This document shows, in pieces, positions 1 through 10,522 of a DNA stretch of 64,000 nucleotides. The first letter of the stretch is position 1. Every line of letters starts with the position of its first letter. Made by a program: the position numbers and the translations under genes. The notes under the pieces are model-generated. The model was given only the letters and a program-made list of their open reading frames with translations, had not been told where the DNA came from and made no database searches. The stretch covers positions 34,465,949 through 34,529,948 of the forward strand of contig OX387182.1 in the NCBI GenBank assembly GCA_947561395.2, read 5' to 3'. The DNA comes from Buxus sempervirens. Taxonomy: Eukaryota; Streptophyta; Magnoliopsida; Buxales; Buxaceae.

Positions 1-1935
1 TGACGGCACGGGTTGCCCACCAAATCATCTGAGATCTTATTCTAGTGACATGTGCCAGTATGCTAAGGAGGAACGAATCATGGTGCAGTTCTTCCAGAAG
101 TCACTAACCGAAGCAGCTTATTCTTGGTTCTTGAGTCTGGACAAGGCTAAGATAAAAACATGGAATGACCTGGCGGCAGTCTTTATCTAGCAGTACTACC
201 TGAATAGTCAGATCGTATAGTCAAAGGCAGAACTGCAGAGGGTGACTAAGAAGAGTCAGGAATCAGTGCGAAAGTACGCCAAGTGCTGGAAAGAATTGGC
301 AGCTTTAGTGCAACCGCCGCTACTAGAACAAGAGATGACGTCGTTGTTTATTGCGTCATTGGGGCAGCCCTTCTTCACTTGCTGCTGGGGCAAAGCACAT
401 CGAACTTCAATGACTTGATCTTGATCGCGGATTGGATTGAGGACGCGGTAAGAGCTGGGAAAATAGATGGCAGTGGGCAGAGTTCTGCACCCAGAAGGCC
501 AGTAACAGGGCAAGCTAGTAGGAACCAGGGGCAAGAGCCCAGGATACAAGAACAACAGGCGGTTAACTATGTGTATCCTGCACAACCCCACCATTTCTCT
601 CAAGGACCGGAGCCAGTAGCACCTCAAGGGACTGGGCAGACCGCTTACCAAGGGGTAAGAAGGACGAGAGAAGAGATGGAAGCTAGGATGAAACGGGTTT
701 TCACCCCACTCCCGTATGCACCAACGGAGTTGCTGCCAACTTTGCTAAAAAAGGGGTACGTGCAAGTCAAACCCCCGAATCCTCGTCTGGTGAACACCAG
801 AAGCTATAATGCAGCTGAGCGATGCGAGTACCACTCCGGTGCTCCAGGACACCATACCAATCGGTGCTAGGATCTAAGGCACGATATCCAAGACTTGATT
901 GATAGTAAGCGCATCATGGTGGACCCCCCGGCACCACCCGCTCAAACCCCAGCAGCCGGCATAACTACCAATTCTCTCCCAGATCACTCAAAGGCCTCCG
1001 CTAGTAAGACGACCAATCAAGTGAGTAGTGATCAGGGCACCGGGCAGCTCAACCCCTCAGTATTGATTTGACGACCAGGGCAGACAGTGAAGGTGCAACT
1101 TCAGATGAGAGCCCAAAAGACAGCAATGACCGTTGTTGGAATGAATGAAGAGGGCGCTCCGATGAAGGAACCCAGGGCTAAGGAAAATACAGATGCCTAT
1201 ATCTGTGTGATCGAGGATGAACCGCCAAACAGTGAAGAAATCACGGGGCCATGGAACCCAATACAGTGTGGATGGATCAATGACTCCCCGTTCCCTCCAC
1301 GCTGAGAAGGAGTGGGCAGTTCCAGTGGACTCCAGGGCTGGGATAGACCTCAGATCTCGGATGCATCCGTGGGAAGTTCGAGGGTGCCTCCCCAGTTATC
1401 CACTGAATGGCCGCCGGAGGGCTTGTCTGCGACATCAGAACTAAACCCATATCTGGCATACTCTGCTGACTCATCATCACTCGAGTCTGATCCCGCCATC
1501 CCATGCGACATGTGTGAATGGTTCGGCCTTCCTCGTGTCGCAAAAGAAGAGGAACTGCCATCCACACCTGAACTTGCAAACCCGCTTGATCCATATGAAA
1601 GCTCGGATGAATCTGCTAATACAGACTTGGAAAACACATCAGCAGAGGAAAGTAAGGCAGTGAACATCATTGAAGAAGATGACAATAATTCCCTCACAGA
1701 TCTCCCTCTGGTGCACTTCCACCCAACCAGAGACCAGGAATTCTTCTACCCCACTCCCATCTCTAACCCCAACCCTTCAACCCTTAACATTTTCGACATC
1801 ATGGACCTCCCTTCGCAAGACCCTTTCTCCCTCTCGTTTGAGCCGCCAACCCTAAACCTCTCAAAACTCAACCTTGAACCCCCTTCGTACAATGCCGTAC
1901 CCCCATCTTACCCCACCCAATCTGTCCACCATTAA
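1..1935 (+). pseudogene. gag: E1 gag relic (capsid-like region, zinc knuckle, acidic tail)
   Basis: The frame opens at the left edge inside the Gag core (SYSSDMCQYAKEERIM, then FFQKSL and WNDLAA) and matches E3 Gag nearly codon for codon. A 1-nt loss near 375 shifts the frame. After it come the RRTREEMEARMKRVFTPLPY block and a zinc-knuckle-like CEYHSGAPGHHTNRC near 810-868, spaced C-x2-H-x5-H-x4-C rather than CCHC. In-frame stops lie at 188, 218, 868, 1069, 1303 and 1933; those at 188, 218 and 868 fit CAG/CAA to TAG or TGG to TAG changes against E3 and E4. An acidic Ser/Glu-rich linker follows the knuckle. Gag would assemble the cytoplasmic particle; this copy cannot make it intact. Confidence 0.85.
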
Positions 1936-3875
1936 GCTACCCCCACCACCACCATTAAGACAGAAATTGACCGAATCACCCGATCCGGTCGATATGTAAA
2001 TACAGACCTCCCACCTGCACCAGAGGAGGGAGCGGAAGCAGAAGCCAAAAGGAAGGAAAAAGGGAAGGATGTGGTTACAGAGTTGCCACAGACCCTCAAG
2101 AGAAAGGGAAGGGCCATCGAAGAGGAAATCATAGATTTGCACCACAGTGTTTTTACTCCAGACTATGATCTCCTCCAGCAGTTGAACAAAGTGCCTGCCC
2201 ATATCTCCATAATGCGACTTCTGATTGATTCAGAAAAGCACAGGGTAGTACTGATGAAGGTCTTGGGTGACGCACACTTACCAAAAAGCATTGACCCTGA
2301 GTAGCTAGGGGCAGTGGTGTCAGTAATCATGGCACCCCCGGCTATCTCCTTCTCCACAGCTGATCTGCCGCCTGAGGGGGGCAACCACATCGAACCGCTT
2401 TACATAATGGTGAAGTGTGCGGATCTTATTGTAAAGCGTGCAATGATCGACAACGGGTCAGCCCTAAATATATGCCCGATGAGGACATTCCACAGTTTAC
2501 ATTTGAGCCCCACCCTGATCAAGCCAAGGGGCACAATGTCCGAGGATTCGACAATGCCAGGAGAGAATCGCTAGGGGAAGCTACCTTGGTGGTCATGATT
2601 GCGAATAGGCCCTTCACCATGGATTTTGAGCTCATGGATATCAACACCTCATTTAACCTGCTGATTGGGAGGCCTTGGCTGCATCAGGCAGGGGCCGTAT
2701 CTTCCACATTGCATAGAATGGTCTGGTTTATATCAGGTAATGAGCTTATAACGGTACATGCTGAGGATCACCGGGAATTCGAAAGGGTCGGAGTACCCTA
2801 TGTTGACTATGAATTACCCACCACCCTTAATTTCCAAGTTGTGGAGATGGTACAGGTAAACCATATCTCTGAATCTGAAAGGGGACAACGACTCTCGAAG
2901 AAAAGAAGAAAGGGCATGTTCAACGCTGCTGATTGCGCAGACTGGGGTCTTCGAGCTGGCGAAGGACTGGGCAAATACAAGCAGGGCATCAAGGTGGCCG
3001 TCCGACCTTATGAGCAGACCATTGGGTTTGGACTGGGATTCAAGCCACAGCCTGAAGACTACTCCCGACTCCTTGGGAACCGTGCCGAAAGTAAAAGAGC
3101 TAAGATTAAAGAAAGAGACCCTCACTAGCCCATTTGCATGCACGGGAACTTGTACCACCGCTTCATTAACATGGAGCGTGAAGCGGCCCAGGCCATTGAA
3201 AACATAGTCCCCCAAGGGTGGGGAGATGAGTTTCAGGACACCCCTGCCACGGAAGACGACTACTTGCAAGACTTGGCTCAGATGCTCTAGGAGGAACCAA
3301 CATCTATAGAAATAACTGGAAATACCGTGCAGGTAGACCCATTGGCTCCTGAGGGATCGCCAGATGACTTACCAGCACTGGTCACCTTGGAATCTGTCGG
3401 TGATGTCACCGTGGCCTTCAGCCCGCTAGATGAACCGGTTATCTTTGAAGGGATACCAGCCCTTCCTATGGCAGCTGTTGAAGCATCGCCACCCGCTCCC
3501 ATTGAAGAATCCCAAGGAAAATATCTGATCATGTATGTCTGAATGATGGAAGGGCGGGACAGCTCAGGAGCGCCGAGCCATCTGCCATGGTCTCCTCCTC
3601 CACCTCCCTATATCCTGCACCTCGGAACTCGTGATGGACTGAACTGGATGTTCCGCAGCATGCCTCAGGTTCTAGGGCCAATACCCGAAGAAGTGTACCG
3701 CGTAGCTTATGGCAAATGGGCAACACCAGCTTACTCCTCCATGGTGCCTGGGATACCAACTGGAATACCTATAGCTGTCGTACCGCCCAGGGTCGACCTT
3801 GCCAATGAAGTCACAATCGCCTATATGCTGCCTGAGCATGAGATACACATGGCAATTCCCCTTAGCAGATCATGG
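1936..3875 (+). pseudogene. E1 protease and G-patch region relic, interrupted by E2
   Basis: This continues the Gag frame with EIDRITRSGRY and the retropepsin-like protease: MIDNGSALNICP near 2440-2475 carries the catalytic Asp in a DNGSA context instead of DTG/DSG, and LLIGRPWLHQAG near 2655-2690 is the second protease motif. Stops at 2302 (CAG to TAG) and a frameshift near 2530 break it. Next comes a G-patch-like segment, WGLRAGEGLGKYKQGI near 2940-2990 with GFGLGF downstream. Stops follow at 3126 and 3288 (both TGG to TAG against E3) and at 3540. The reading frame runs into E2 at 3876 and resumes after 20864. Confidence 0.83.
3871..3875. repeat. E2 target-site duplication, left copy (CATGG)
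   Basis: CATGG lies directly before the TG that opens the E2 5' LTR and is repeated at 20860-20864 directly after the terminal CA of the 3' LTR. Confidence 0.95.
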
Positions 3876-4000
3876 TGTAAGCACCTCATTTTTGCGCTCC
3901 CTGAAAAACCAGAAATACAAACCCTGGACAGAAAGTCAAACCCTAAGGGGGGAAAAGTTGACTTTTTGATCAAGTGAAATTTGGCCACCTCGCTTTATAT

Positions 4001-4736
4001 CATTGGATAGAGAATCTCGACACGGTTCCAACGCAACTGAGTTTGCAGGAATTGGGCTCCGGATGAGGGTTCTACGGGCGGTCAAACTTGAGCAGAGCCA
4101 AAAGTTGACTTTCTGTTAAAATCCTATCCAGAGGCCTACCCCTAGGTCATTGGATAGAGAATCTCGACACAGTTCCAACGCAACTGAGTTTGCAGGAATC
4201 GGGGTCCGGATGAAGGATCTGCGGACGATCAAACTTGAGCAGAGCCAAAAGTTGACTTTTTCGCTAAAATCCGGTCCAGAGGCCTACCCCTAGGTCATTG
4301 GATAGAGAATCTCGACACGGTTCCAACGCAACTGAGTTTGCAGGAATCGGGGTCCGGATGAAGGTTCTGCGGACGGTCAAACTTGAGCAGAGCCAAAAGT
4401 TGACTTTCTGATAAAATCCGATCCAGAGGCCTACCCCTAGGAAATTGGATAGAGAATCTCGACACGGTTCCAATGCAACTGAGTTTGCAGGAATCGGGGT
4501 CCGGATGAAGGTTCTGCGGGCGGTCAAACTTGAGCAGAGCCAAAAATTGACTTTCTGCTAAAATCCGATCTAGAGGCCTACCCCTAGGTCATTGGATAGA
4601 GAATCTCGACACCGTTCCAACGCAACTGAGTTTGCAGGAATCGGGATCAGGATGAAGGTTCTGTGGGCGGTCAAACTTGAGTAGAGCCAAAAGTTGACTT
4701 TCTGCTAAAATCAGATCCAGAGGCCTACCCCTAGGT
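4001..4736 (+). repeat. 147-bp tandem repeat, five copies plus a degenerate sixth
   Basis: Units beginning ATTGGATAGAGAATCTCGAC start at 4001, 4148, 4296, 4443 and 4590, with a decayed unit from 4737. Each holds GACACGGTTCCAACGCAACT and ends with AGGCCTACCCC. The array lies in U3 upstream of the TATA box, so copy number could affect promoter strength (inference). Confidence 0.93.
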
Positions 4737-4851
4737 CAGGGGATAGAGGGCTCCGATACGATTCTAACGCAACTAAGTTTGCCCAGATCGGAGCCCGGAT
4801 GAAGGAAATATGAGCTGACGAATTCCCGAGCAGCAAAACCGGCAATCTGCA

Positions 4852-5145
4852 CACGTGGCGAGTTGCACAGGAAAATATCTCGGGGATCAAATCCGTAAAT
4901 ATCCAAATGTACGAAATATCCCAGGGACTAAATCTGTAAAAATCCGAGAATATCGGATTAAATTGAAAATGGCCAGGGACTAAATTTGAAAATTTCATAT
5001 TTTTCGAACGACGAGCGGCCGCATTTAATGATTTTTCATCATATGGTCGCTCGAGCGGACGTGGCAAGCGGGCATGCGCTCAGTTCAAGCTGAGCGGATC
5101 CCCTTTTTTAGGTGAGCGGATCCCCTTTTTCCTCGCCTATATAAG
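4852..5145 (+). promoter_or_regulatory. E2 5' LTR promoter: G-box and TATA box
   Basis: CACGTGGC at 4852-4859 is a G-box/ABRE-type core. TATATAAG at 5138-5145 is a good plant TATA box, followed by GC-rich then CT-rich sequence suited to a start near 5170. The same pair occurs in the 3' LTR and in E1. Confidence 0.7.
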
Positions 5146-6284
5146 TCGCACGACTTTTCGCGCAAATAGGTTGGATCATTTTAGGGTTCGAAAAAAAAGG
5201 TTTAAGGTTGGAGGATTTTCTGGTTGGCTTCTGGTTTATGTTGGCTCGCCCCCCTCTTCCTTCTTCCCTCACTCACCCGAACCTCTTCTCTTGATACGGC
5301 CTTGACTTCCTAGCACCCCAAACACCCCACCTGCCATTCTCAACCCCTTCCCCTTTGTCTTCTCCACTGTCGCACGAAGCCCCAAAAAAAAAGGGAGGTT
5401 GCTGTTGAGGATTCGAAGGAGGACCCAGCTACTGCTCGTGTCTCCACCTAGCACCAGTGCTCGAGCACTCTCAGGTATTACTCTTTACTACCTTTTATTC
5501 CTCATATATGAAAGTGGAGTTTTTCTAAGCAAGTTACTGGATGTGTTTTTTTTCTCTTGTTATAAACCTGTTTAAATGCTTCGGTGGCATGAATCCGTCC
5601 CCTATCCCACTTCATGAAGACTACCAGGTAAAGAGAGGATTAAGTGTCGGTTTCATAAAAGTGAGAGTTAGTCCATCCTAGTTCCCTTGTGGTTCGGATC
5701 ACTGTTTTTTTTTTGTTGTTTGTTGTTGTTATATTGGTATGATTTGAAGGAGGAGAATGTTCCTCCCTTCCCCAGCTAATGTATCCCTGTAAACCCCCCT
5801 TCGACTTCCCTTATTCTGATGTTTTAGTGTGCCTGCTCGGAGGTCCAGTCGGGTGGAGGAAAGTGCATCTAGTGTTTGCATGTTGTTTTTTTATTTATTT
5901 TATGTTGCTGGACTTGCTAACATGTTCCTCCAACCCCCTGCCGTATGCTGTTTGTTCCTTGTTGTGTCCCTGTAACAATGCTCCCATCACCCCATTACCT
6001 GTCTGTAGTTAGGTTTGTGTCGTTTTGTGATAATCGGGTTTGGTTTTCTTTTTTTTAGTGATATGGAGTTGTGTCTTTAAGCAGGTTAGATTAATTCCAA
6101 TACAAGTTTAAGTGTCTTCTGGGGAGTGGTTGAAGCCCTGGGAGGGCTTACAGAGTTTAAAAACCAGTTACAGAGCTTAAAAACCATTAAAAATGGAGTT
6201 CGGGCAAAAAACCCAGAATATCAGGTTTCGAAGGGGTATGCGCCGAGCTCTGCGAGCTCAGCGCACCCAAAATTAAGTGGGCAG

Positions 6285-6430
6285 ATCGTTTTTTTGGCAT
6301 CCGCCGAGCTCGCGCCCACTTCCCTTTTTGGATGCGCTCAGCTCGCGCTCACTTAATTTTTGGATGCGCTCAGCTCGCGCTCACTTAAATTTGGATGCGC
6401 TCAGCTCGCGCCCACTTCATTTTTTTGGTG
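6285..6430 (+). repeat. Array of about 30 bp (GGATGCGCTCAGCTCGCGC)
   Basis: About four imperfect units with core GATGCGCTCAGCTCGCGC followed by TCACTTAA. It is preceded by an inverted GAGCTC pair near 6243-6262. The 3' LTR has an expanded version at 18960-19200. Confidence 0.85.
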
Positions 6431-6439
6431 CGCCCACTT

Positions 6440-7020
6440 CGTCTTTACCTTGAAAAATCTCGAAAATGCCCTTTACCTTGAAAAATCCCGAGAATGCCCT
6501 TTACCTTAAAAAAATTCCGAAAATGCCCTTTACCTTGAAAAATCCCGAAAATGCCCTTTACCTTAAAAAAATCCCGAAAATGCCCTTTACCTTAAAAAAA
6601 TCCCGAAAATGCCCTTTACCTTAAAAAATCCCGAAAATGCCCTTTACCTTAAAAAAATCCCGAAAATGCCCTTTACCTTAAAAATCCCGAAAATGCCCTT
6701 TACCTTGAAAAAATCCCGAAAATGCCCTTTACCTTAAAAAAATCCCGAAAATGCCCTTTACATTAAAAAATCGCGAGAATGCCCTTGACCTTAAAAAAAA
6801 ATCCCGAAAATGCCCTTTACCTTAAAAAAATCCCGAAAATGCCCTTTACCTTAAGAAATCCCGAAAATGCCCTTTACCTTGAAAAAATCCCGAAAATGCC
6901 CATTACCTTAAAAAATCCCGAAAATGCCCTTTACCTTAAAAAAATCCCGAAAATGCCTTTTACCTTAAAAAAAATCCCGAAAATGCCCTTTACCTTAAAA
7001 AATCCCGAAAAATCCCTCCC
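6440..7020 (+). repeat. A-rich tandem array of 27-30 bp in E2 5' LTR
   Basis: About twenty units of the form CCTTAAAAAAATCCCGAAAA followed by TGCCCTTTA. Length varies mainly in the A run. The peptide frames found here repeat the unit and are not genes. The counterpart in the 3' LTR is 19215-19760. Confidence 0.93.
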
Positions 7021-7089
7021 CTTGGACCCAGTATAATGAGACAGTCTCTCCTTGATAAATATCAATTATGATCTGTTTCTGTGATGTAT

Positions 7090-7940
7090 ATTCTGTAACT
7101 TTTGCTAGACATGGGTGGCATTCCTAAATCAAGCCAAATGAGCCAAAAGGGTTTTCGGGTCACCCGGGAACCCAATGTGGGACTTGGACCCCCGGTCCAA
7201 CTTGATTTCCAGTGGGCCTTCCAACGGGGCCCACCCGGGCCAATAAACACAATGAAAGGTATGCATGCAACTTAATCAAGATAAGTAAAATTAACTGATC
7301 AAACCGGGCGGGCCAAACCTAAGGCGGTCCACCCGAACCAGATTAATGAATTGATGCATGAAATGCGTGGTTTGGCCGAGACCAAGGGCAAGGGCCTACC
7401 GGGCCCGCCAAAGCCCACCAACCGAACCCAGGAAGGGTGCAAACCCTAACTTCTAGTAACTTGGGCTTACAAGCCCAGATTTGGACTACGGGCCCCAAGC
7501 CCAGTGTCCAACTCACTTTGGCAGATTAAAAAGATAAATCCAATAAAACTACTCGGCCACCAGGTGGGCCCACCTAAGGGGCCCACAAACCAATCCGGCC
7601 CACCTTTGCATGGAAAACATTTAAACTTCAAATCTGAACCTAAAGTAAAATCAATTGAACTAACCAAAGCCCAAAGGGCCTCTCAGGCTAGACTGAGGCC
7701 CATAAGGGTACATGGGCTTGCCTAAAGCCCACCAAGGACACCATGGGCCTTCCAACGGGGGCCACCCAACCAGTCTTAGATCACTTAATTAATCAAGATA
7801 AAAGCAATTAAATGGACCCACACCACTCAGGTGGTCCCACCAGACTCAACCAAGCTGCATATTGATTTAGGAAACGGATGAGACCAAAGTAAGCTGACTC
7901 AAACCAGGATAAACCTATGGGACCCGTCACCCGACGGGGT
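7090..7940 (+). other. GGGCCC/AGCCCA-rich distal LTR segment
   Basis: No gene. The segment is packed with GGGCCCAC, AAGCCCAC and TGGGCC motifs on both strands, which resemble TCP-factor sites (GTGGGNCC/GGNCCCAC). Equivalent segments occur in the LTRs of E1 (39780-40470) and E3 (47040-47400), downstream of the TATA box. Confidence 0.6.
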
Positions 7941-8115
7941 GGACCGGGGTGTCTACGGACTTCCCCGGACCGCAACCGAGACCCTACTTAGAATCTCAAA
8001 GCCGCAGACCAAAAGCCCTAATAGACAAGGTTAGGCACCCAGGTTTCTGCCTGCACCCCGTCAGGCGGTGGCGACTCCGAATTTCCCGTGCCGCGTTTCC
8101 GACGCGCGCACAACC

Positions 8116-8133
8116 TGGCGACTCTGCTGGGGA
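8116..8133 (+). other. E2 primer-binding site, tRNA-Arg type
   Basis: TGGCGACTCTGCTGGGGA begins 3 nt after the LTR end. Its complement ends in CAGAGTCGCCA, as expected for a tRNA starting GACUCUG, which fits the tRNA-Arg primer known for Ogre elements. The tRNA identity is inferred from the acceptor end only. Confidence 0.88.
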
Positions 8134-9583
8134 CTCTCGACCCGATAGGACCCTTGGTTAGAATGAGTCAACACAAGAGGGATTTAGTCAGTTTTAGGGT
8201 CTTTACTATCTTTTTAGTAAGACGTAGAATACGCGTAACTACGTATTCTGGGGAGTCCTGACAAACGGACATGATAATTGCCTAAGGTAAGTGGTTTTTA
8301 ATGGGACCATTGTGACCCTTCCACTTACCTGGGGACTCTCCTAGAACCTCGTATTGCGTGCCATTCTGCACCTTACTAGGAAAGACGGTAAAAATTCCTT
8401 TATCAACTAAATCCAAACAAAACTCATCCAATTAGACATAACACGCAGCCCAACGGCACACACGGGCGCACCACCACACCGTGGATGGATTTTTCTTTTT
8501 CGGTTTTTTTGTGATAAATTGCATGGGGTGACACGCACGAGGGAGACTGCGTGGATGATCCGACCCTGAATGAATGAGTGAATCGGATATTGCAACTTCT
8601 TTACCAAAACCTAGACCTCTCTAGCAGCCTACCCTTCTGATTCCTATGAACTGATCTTTGGGATGGTATTAGCACCTACGCTCCCGTGGCTTGCCGGGAA
8701 AGCAGGGTAAACCCATCCCACCAATTTTCTAGAGTCCATTAGCACCACTGGTTTCTTGCCGTGGCACGCGAGGATCCAGTACTGGTCCAGACCCTTGTAG
8801 GCTTATGTCTCGGGCTGGGTATCCTTCCCCACCTAACGTTTCTGAGTAAACTACGCGTTGAGCATGCGAGGGTGAGTATGTTGTGAATGATGAACATAAA
8901 AGGAGTAAAATCGGAATAAAATCCAGAGTCCATTAGGGGCAGCAACCCCCGCTTTTTGCATCAAATTGAGTAAACCCTAGATCATGGGCGACCTCAGCCC
9001 TGATTTAGGAAGCTCACCTAATTTTGATCAGGGGAACCACCCCAGATCCATGCATGGAGTCCTATATGCTATGGGTCTTGGCCCATTAGAGTCCGCTGGG
9101 AGCACTTAAAGTCCAGATTGGTCTTTTAGGGCAGACGAGAGCCGGCCAGATCAGACAATCAGACGAAAGCAGGCCAAATCAGAGAAAAGGCAGAAAGCCC
9201 TAGATTTAGGAATTTTAGTTCACCCGCCTTGGAAGTGACTTGTACCCTTCTTTGGGGCTCTCGATAGCCCTAAAGATGAATTCTTTGTAGCTTTTGTAAA
9301 TGTCATGTAAATTTTGCCCTCGATGGCAAGTTGTAAAGTTGCTGTGAACCGACACCACAAAGTAGAGGAAAGAACAGACGAAAGACAAAAGGCCAATCGG
9401 GACTTGGACGTGCTTCCTTACACAAGTATGTCTAGGAGTCGTGCCTTGATAGGCACCAACCATTTTTTTAGGACTGTGCACACACTTTTGGGTGTTTTTT
9501 TATGATTGTTTAATAACATAGATTTGCTAGATGGTAATAAGATTTGAGTTCATTTTGCTTATGTGCATGCCTGTTTATATATT
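8134..9583 (+). other. E2 untranslated leader, conserved with E3
   Basis: No supported gene. Long blocks match the E3 leader at 47715-48830: GATAATTGCCTAAGG, GCATGGGGTGACACGCACGA, TTTGGGATGGTATTAGC, the TACGCTCCCGTGGCTTGCCG block and GCCCTCGATGGCAAGTTGTA. Conservation of non-coding sequence between an element that has pol and one that lacks it points to a cis-acting role such as RNA packaging or priming. No ORF1 is present in E2, unlike E3. Confidence 0.75.
8285..8330 (+). other. Conserved leader hairpin
   Basis: AGGTAAGTGG (8285-8294) pairs perfectly with CCACTTACCT (8321-8330) around a 26-nt loop. E3 has the same hairpin at 47865-47909 with one mismatch and a different loop. Confidence 0.7.
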
Positions 9584-10004
9584 AAGTGCACGCACTTCGA
9601 GATCATTTGCACAAATGTTTTTGGCCAAACCGCTTTTAAAAGTGCACAAAAGAATTTCCTAAACCAAAGTCGCCTCTGGGCGTACATCAAATCGCCTTCG
9701 GGCATACATCAAGTCGCCTCTGGGCGTACATCAAATTGCCTTCGGGCATACATCAAATCGCCTTCGGGCATACATCAAATCGCCTGCGAGCGTACATCAA
9801 GCCGCCTCCCAAGGCGCACATCAAAGTTGCTTTTTTAAAGCATACAATAAAGTGGCCTCCAGGCCTACATTGAATTGTCTTCCATGACATAAACACTGTC
9901 TCTGGTGACGCACAATAAACCGTCATCTGTGGCATATTGAGCTAGCCATATAGACAAAAATTAAATCACTTTTGGCGTACATTCTCCATGCCAGTTATGG
10001 CATG
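9584..10004 (+). repeat. Pre-gag stem-loop array of E2
   Basis: About sixteen consecutive small inverted repeats separated by linkers such as TACATCAAA or ACAATAAA. Examples are AAGTGCACGCACTT (9584), CATTTGCACAAATG (9604), CGCTTTTAAAAGTG (9631), CGCCTCTGGGCG (9671), CGCCTTCGGGCA (9693), TGCCTTCGGGCA, TGCTTTTTTAAAGCA and CATGCCAGTTATGGCATG (9987). Stem bases change in pairs between units while linkers stay similar, which argues for RNA structure over protein coding. The 91-residue open frame through it only translates the repeat. Confidence 0.8.
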
Positions 10005-10522
10005 ATGTGGGCTGTCCAAAATGCATTTTCTGATCTTTATAATTCATTTGCCGTTGCATGATTTTAAATGATTTTACAATCGCTGTTGATCAAGGCATGA
10101 AGTTTGACGTTTAGTCCTCGCAACTTTTTTTTCAAGGATTTCCACGCATAAAGCACATGTTGCACGATTTTTGAAAACTGCCAGATACGGCAGGGTCTCC
10201 AGAGCTTCAGATCTCATAAAGACCATATTACAAGGTTTAAACTTCACACCCTAGGGGTTCTCCGATCAACCGGTGCACTGTCACACTTTCTTCACAATAT
10301 TGTTTTGTCAAGTCGTAGTTTTTATGCATGAGCCGCATCGTATTTGTTTTCACCAAGCACGGCACAAAAGCACCACTCAGTGTAATGATCTCGTCACACA
10401 CGGCACTTCATTCATAATTAAGGAAGGAACTGATCAAAATTTCTCTTAACCAGGTACAGTTTAGATAATTCACATTTAGAGCACCATTCGTAACTTGGCC
10501 TTCACAGTGAGGGAGGACTGCA
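10005..10522 (+). other. E2 leader end before gag
   Basis: No gene seen. A pyrimidine-rich TTTCTCTTAACCAG ends at 10453 and is followed by GTAC. This is a splice-acceptor-like site that recurs at the same place before gag in E3 and E4. Confidence 0.5.

Larger units (their letters stand above)
3876..8112 (+). repeat. E2 5' LTR
   Basis: Starts TGTAAGCACCTC and ends GCGCACA, matching 16986-20859 along its length. It is 363 bp longer than the 3' LTR, mainly because it has five rather than two full copies of a 147-bp repeat. In order it contains that array, a G-box, a TATA box, a leader segment with a donor-like CAG/GTATTA at 5475, a roughly 30-bp array, an A-rich 27-30-bp array, and a GGGCCC-rich segment. 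No protein gene is credible; open frames here follow the repeats. Confidence 0.93.

Noticed and set aside
6440..7020. Regular short repeats resembling a CRISPR array
   Set aside because: Units are contiguous variants of one A-rich sequence without unique spacers, lie in an LTR of a plant element, and are duplicated in the other LTR.
9563..9838. 91-residue ORF in the E2 leader
   Set aside because: It only reads the hairpin units; paired stem changes are better explained by RNA structure.
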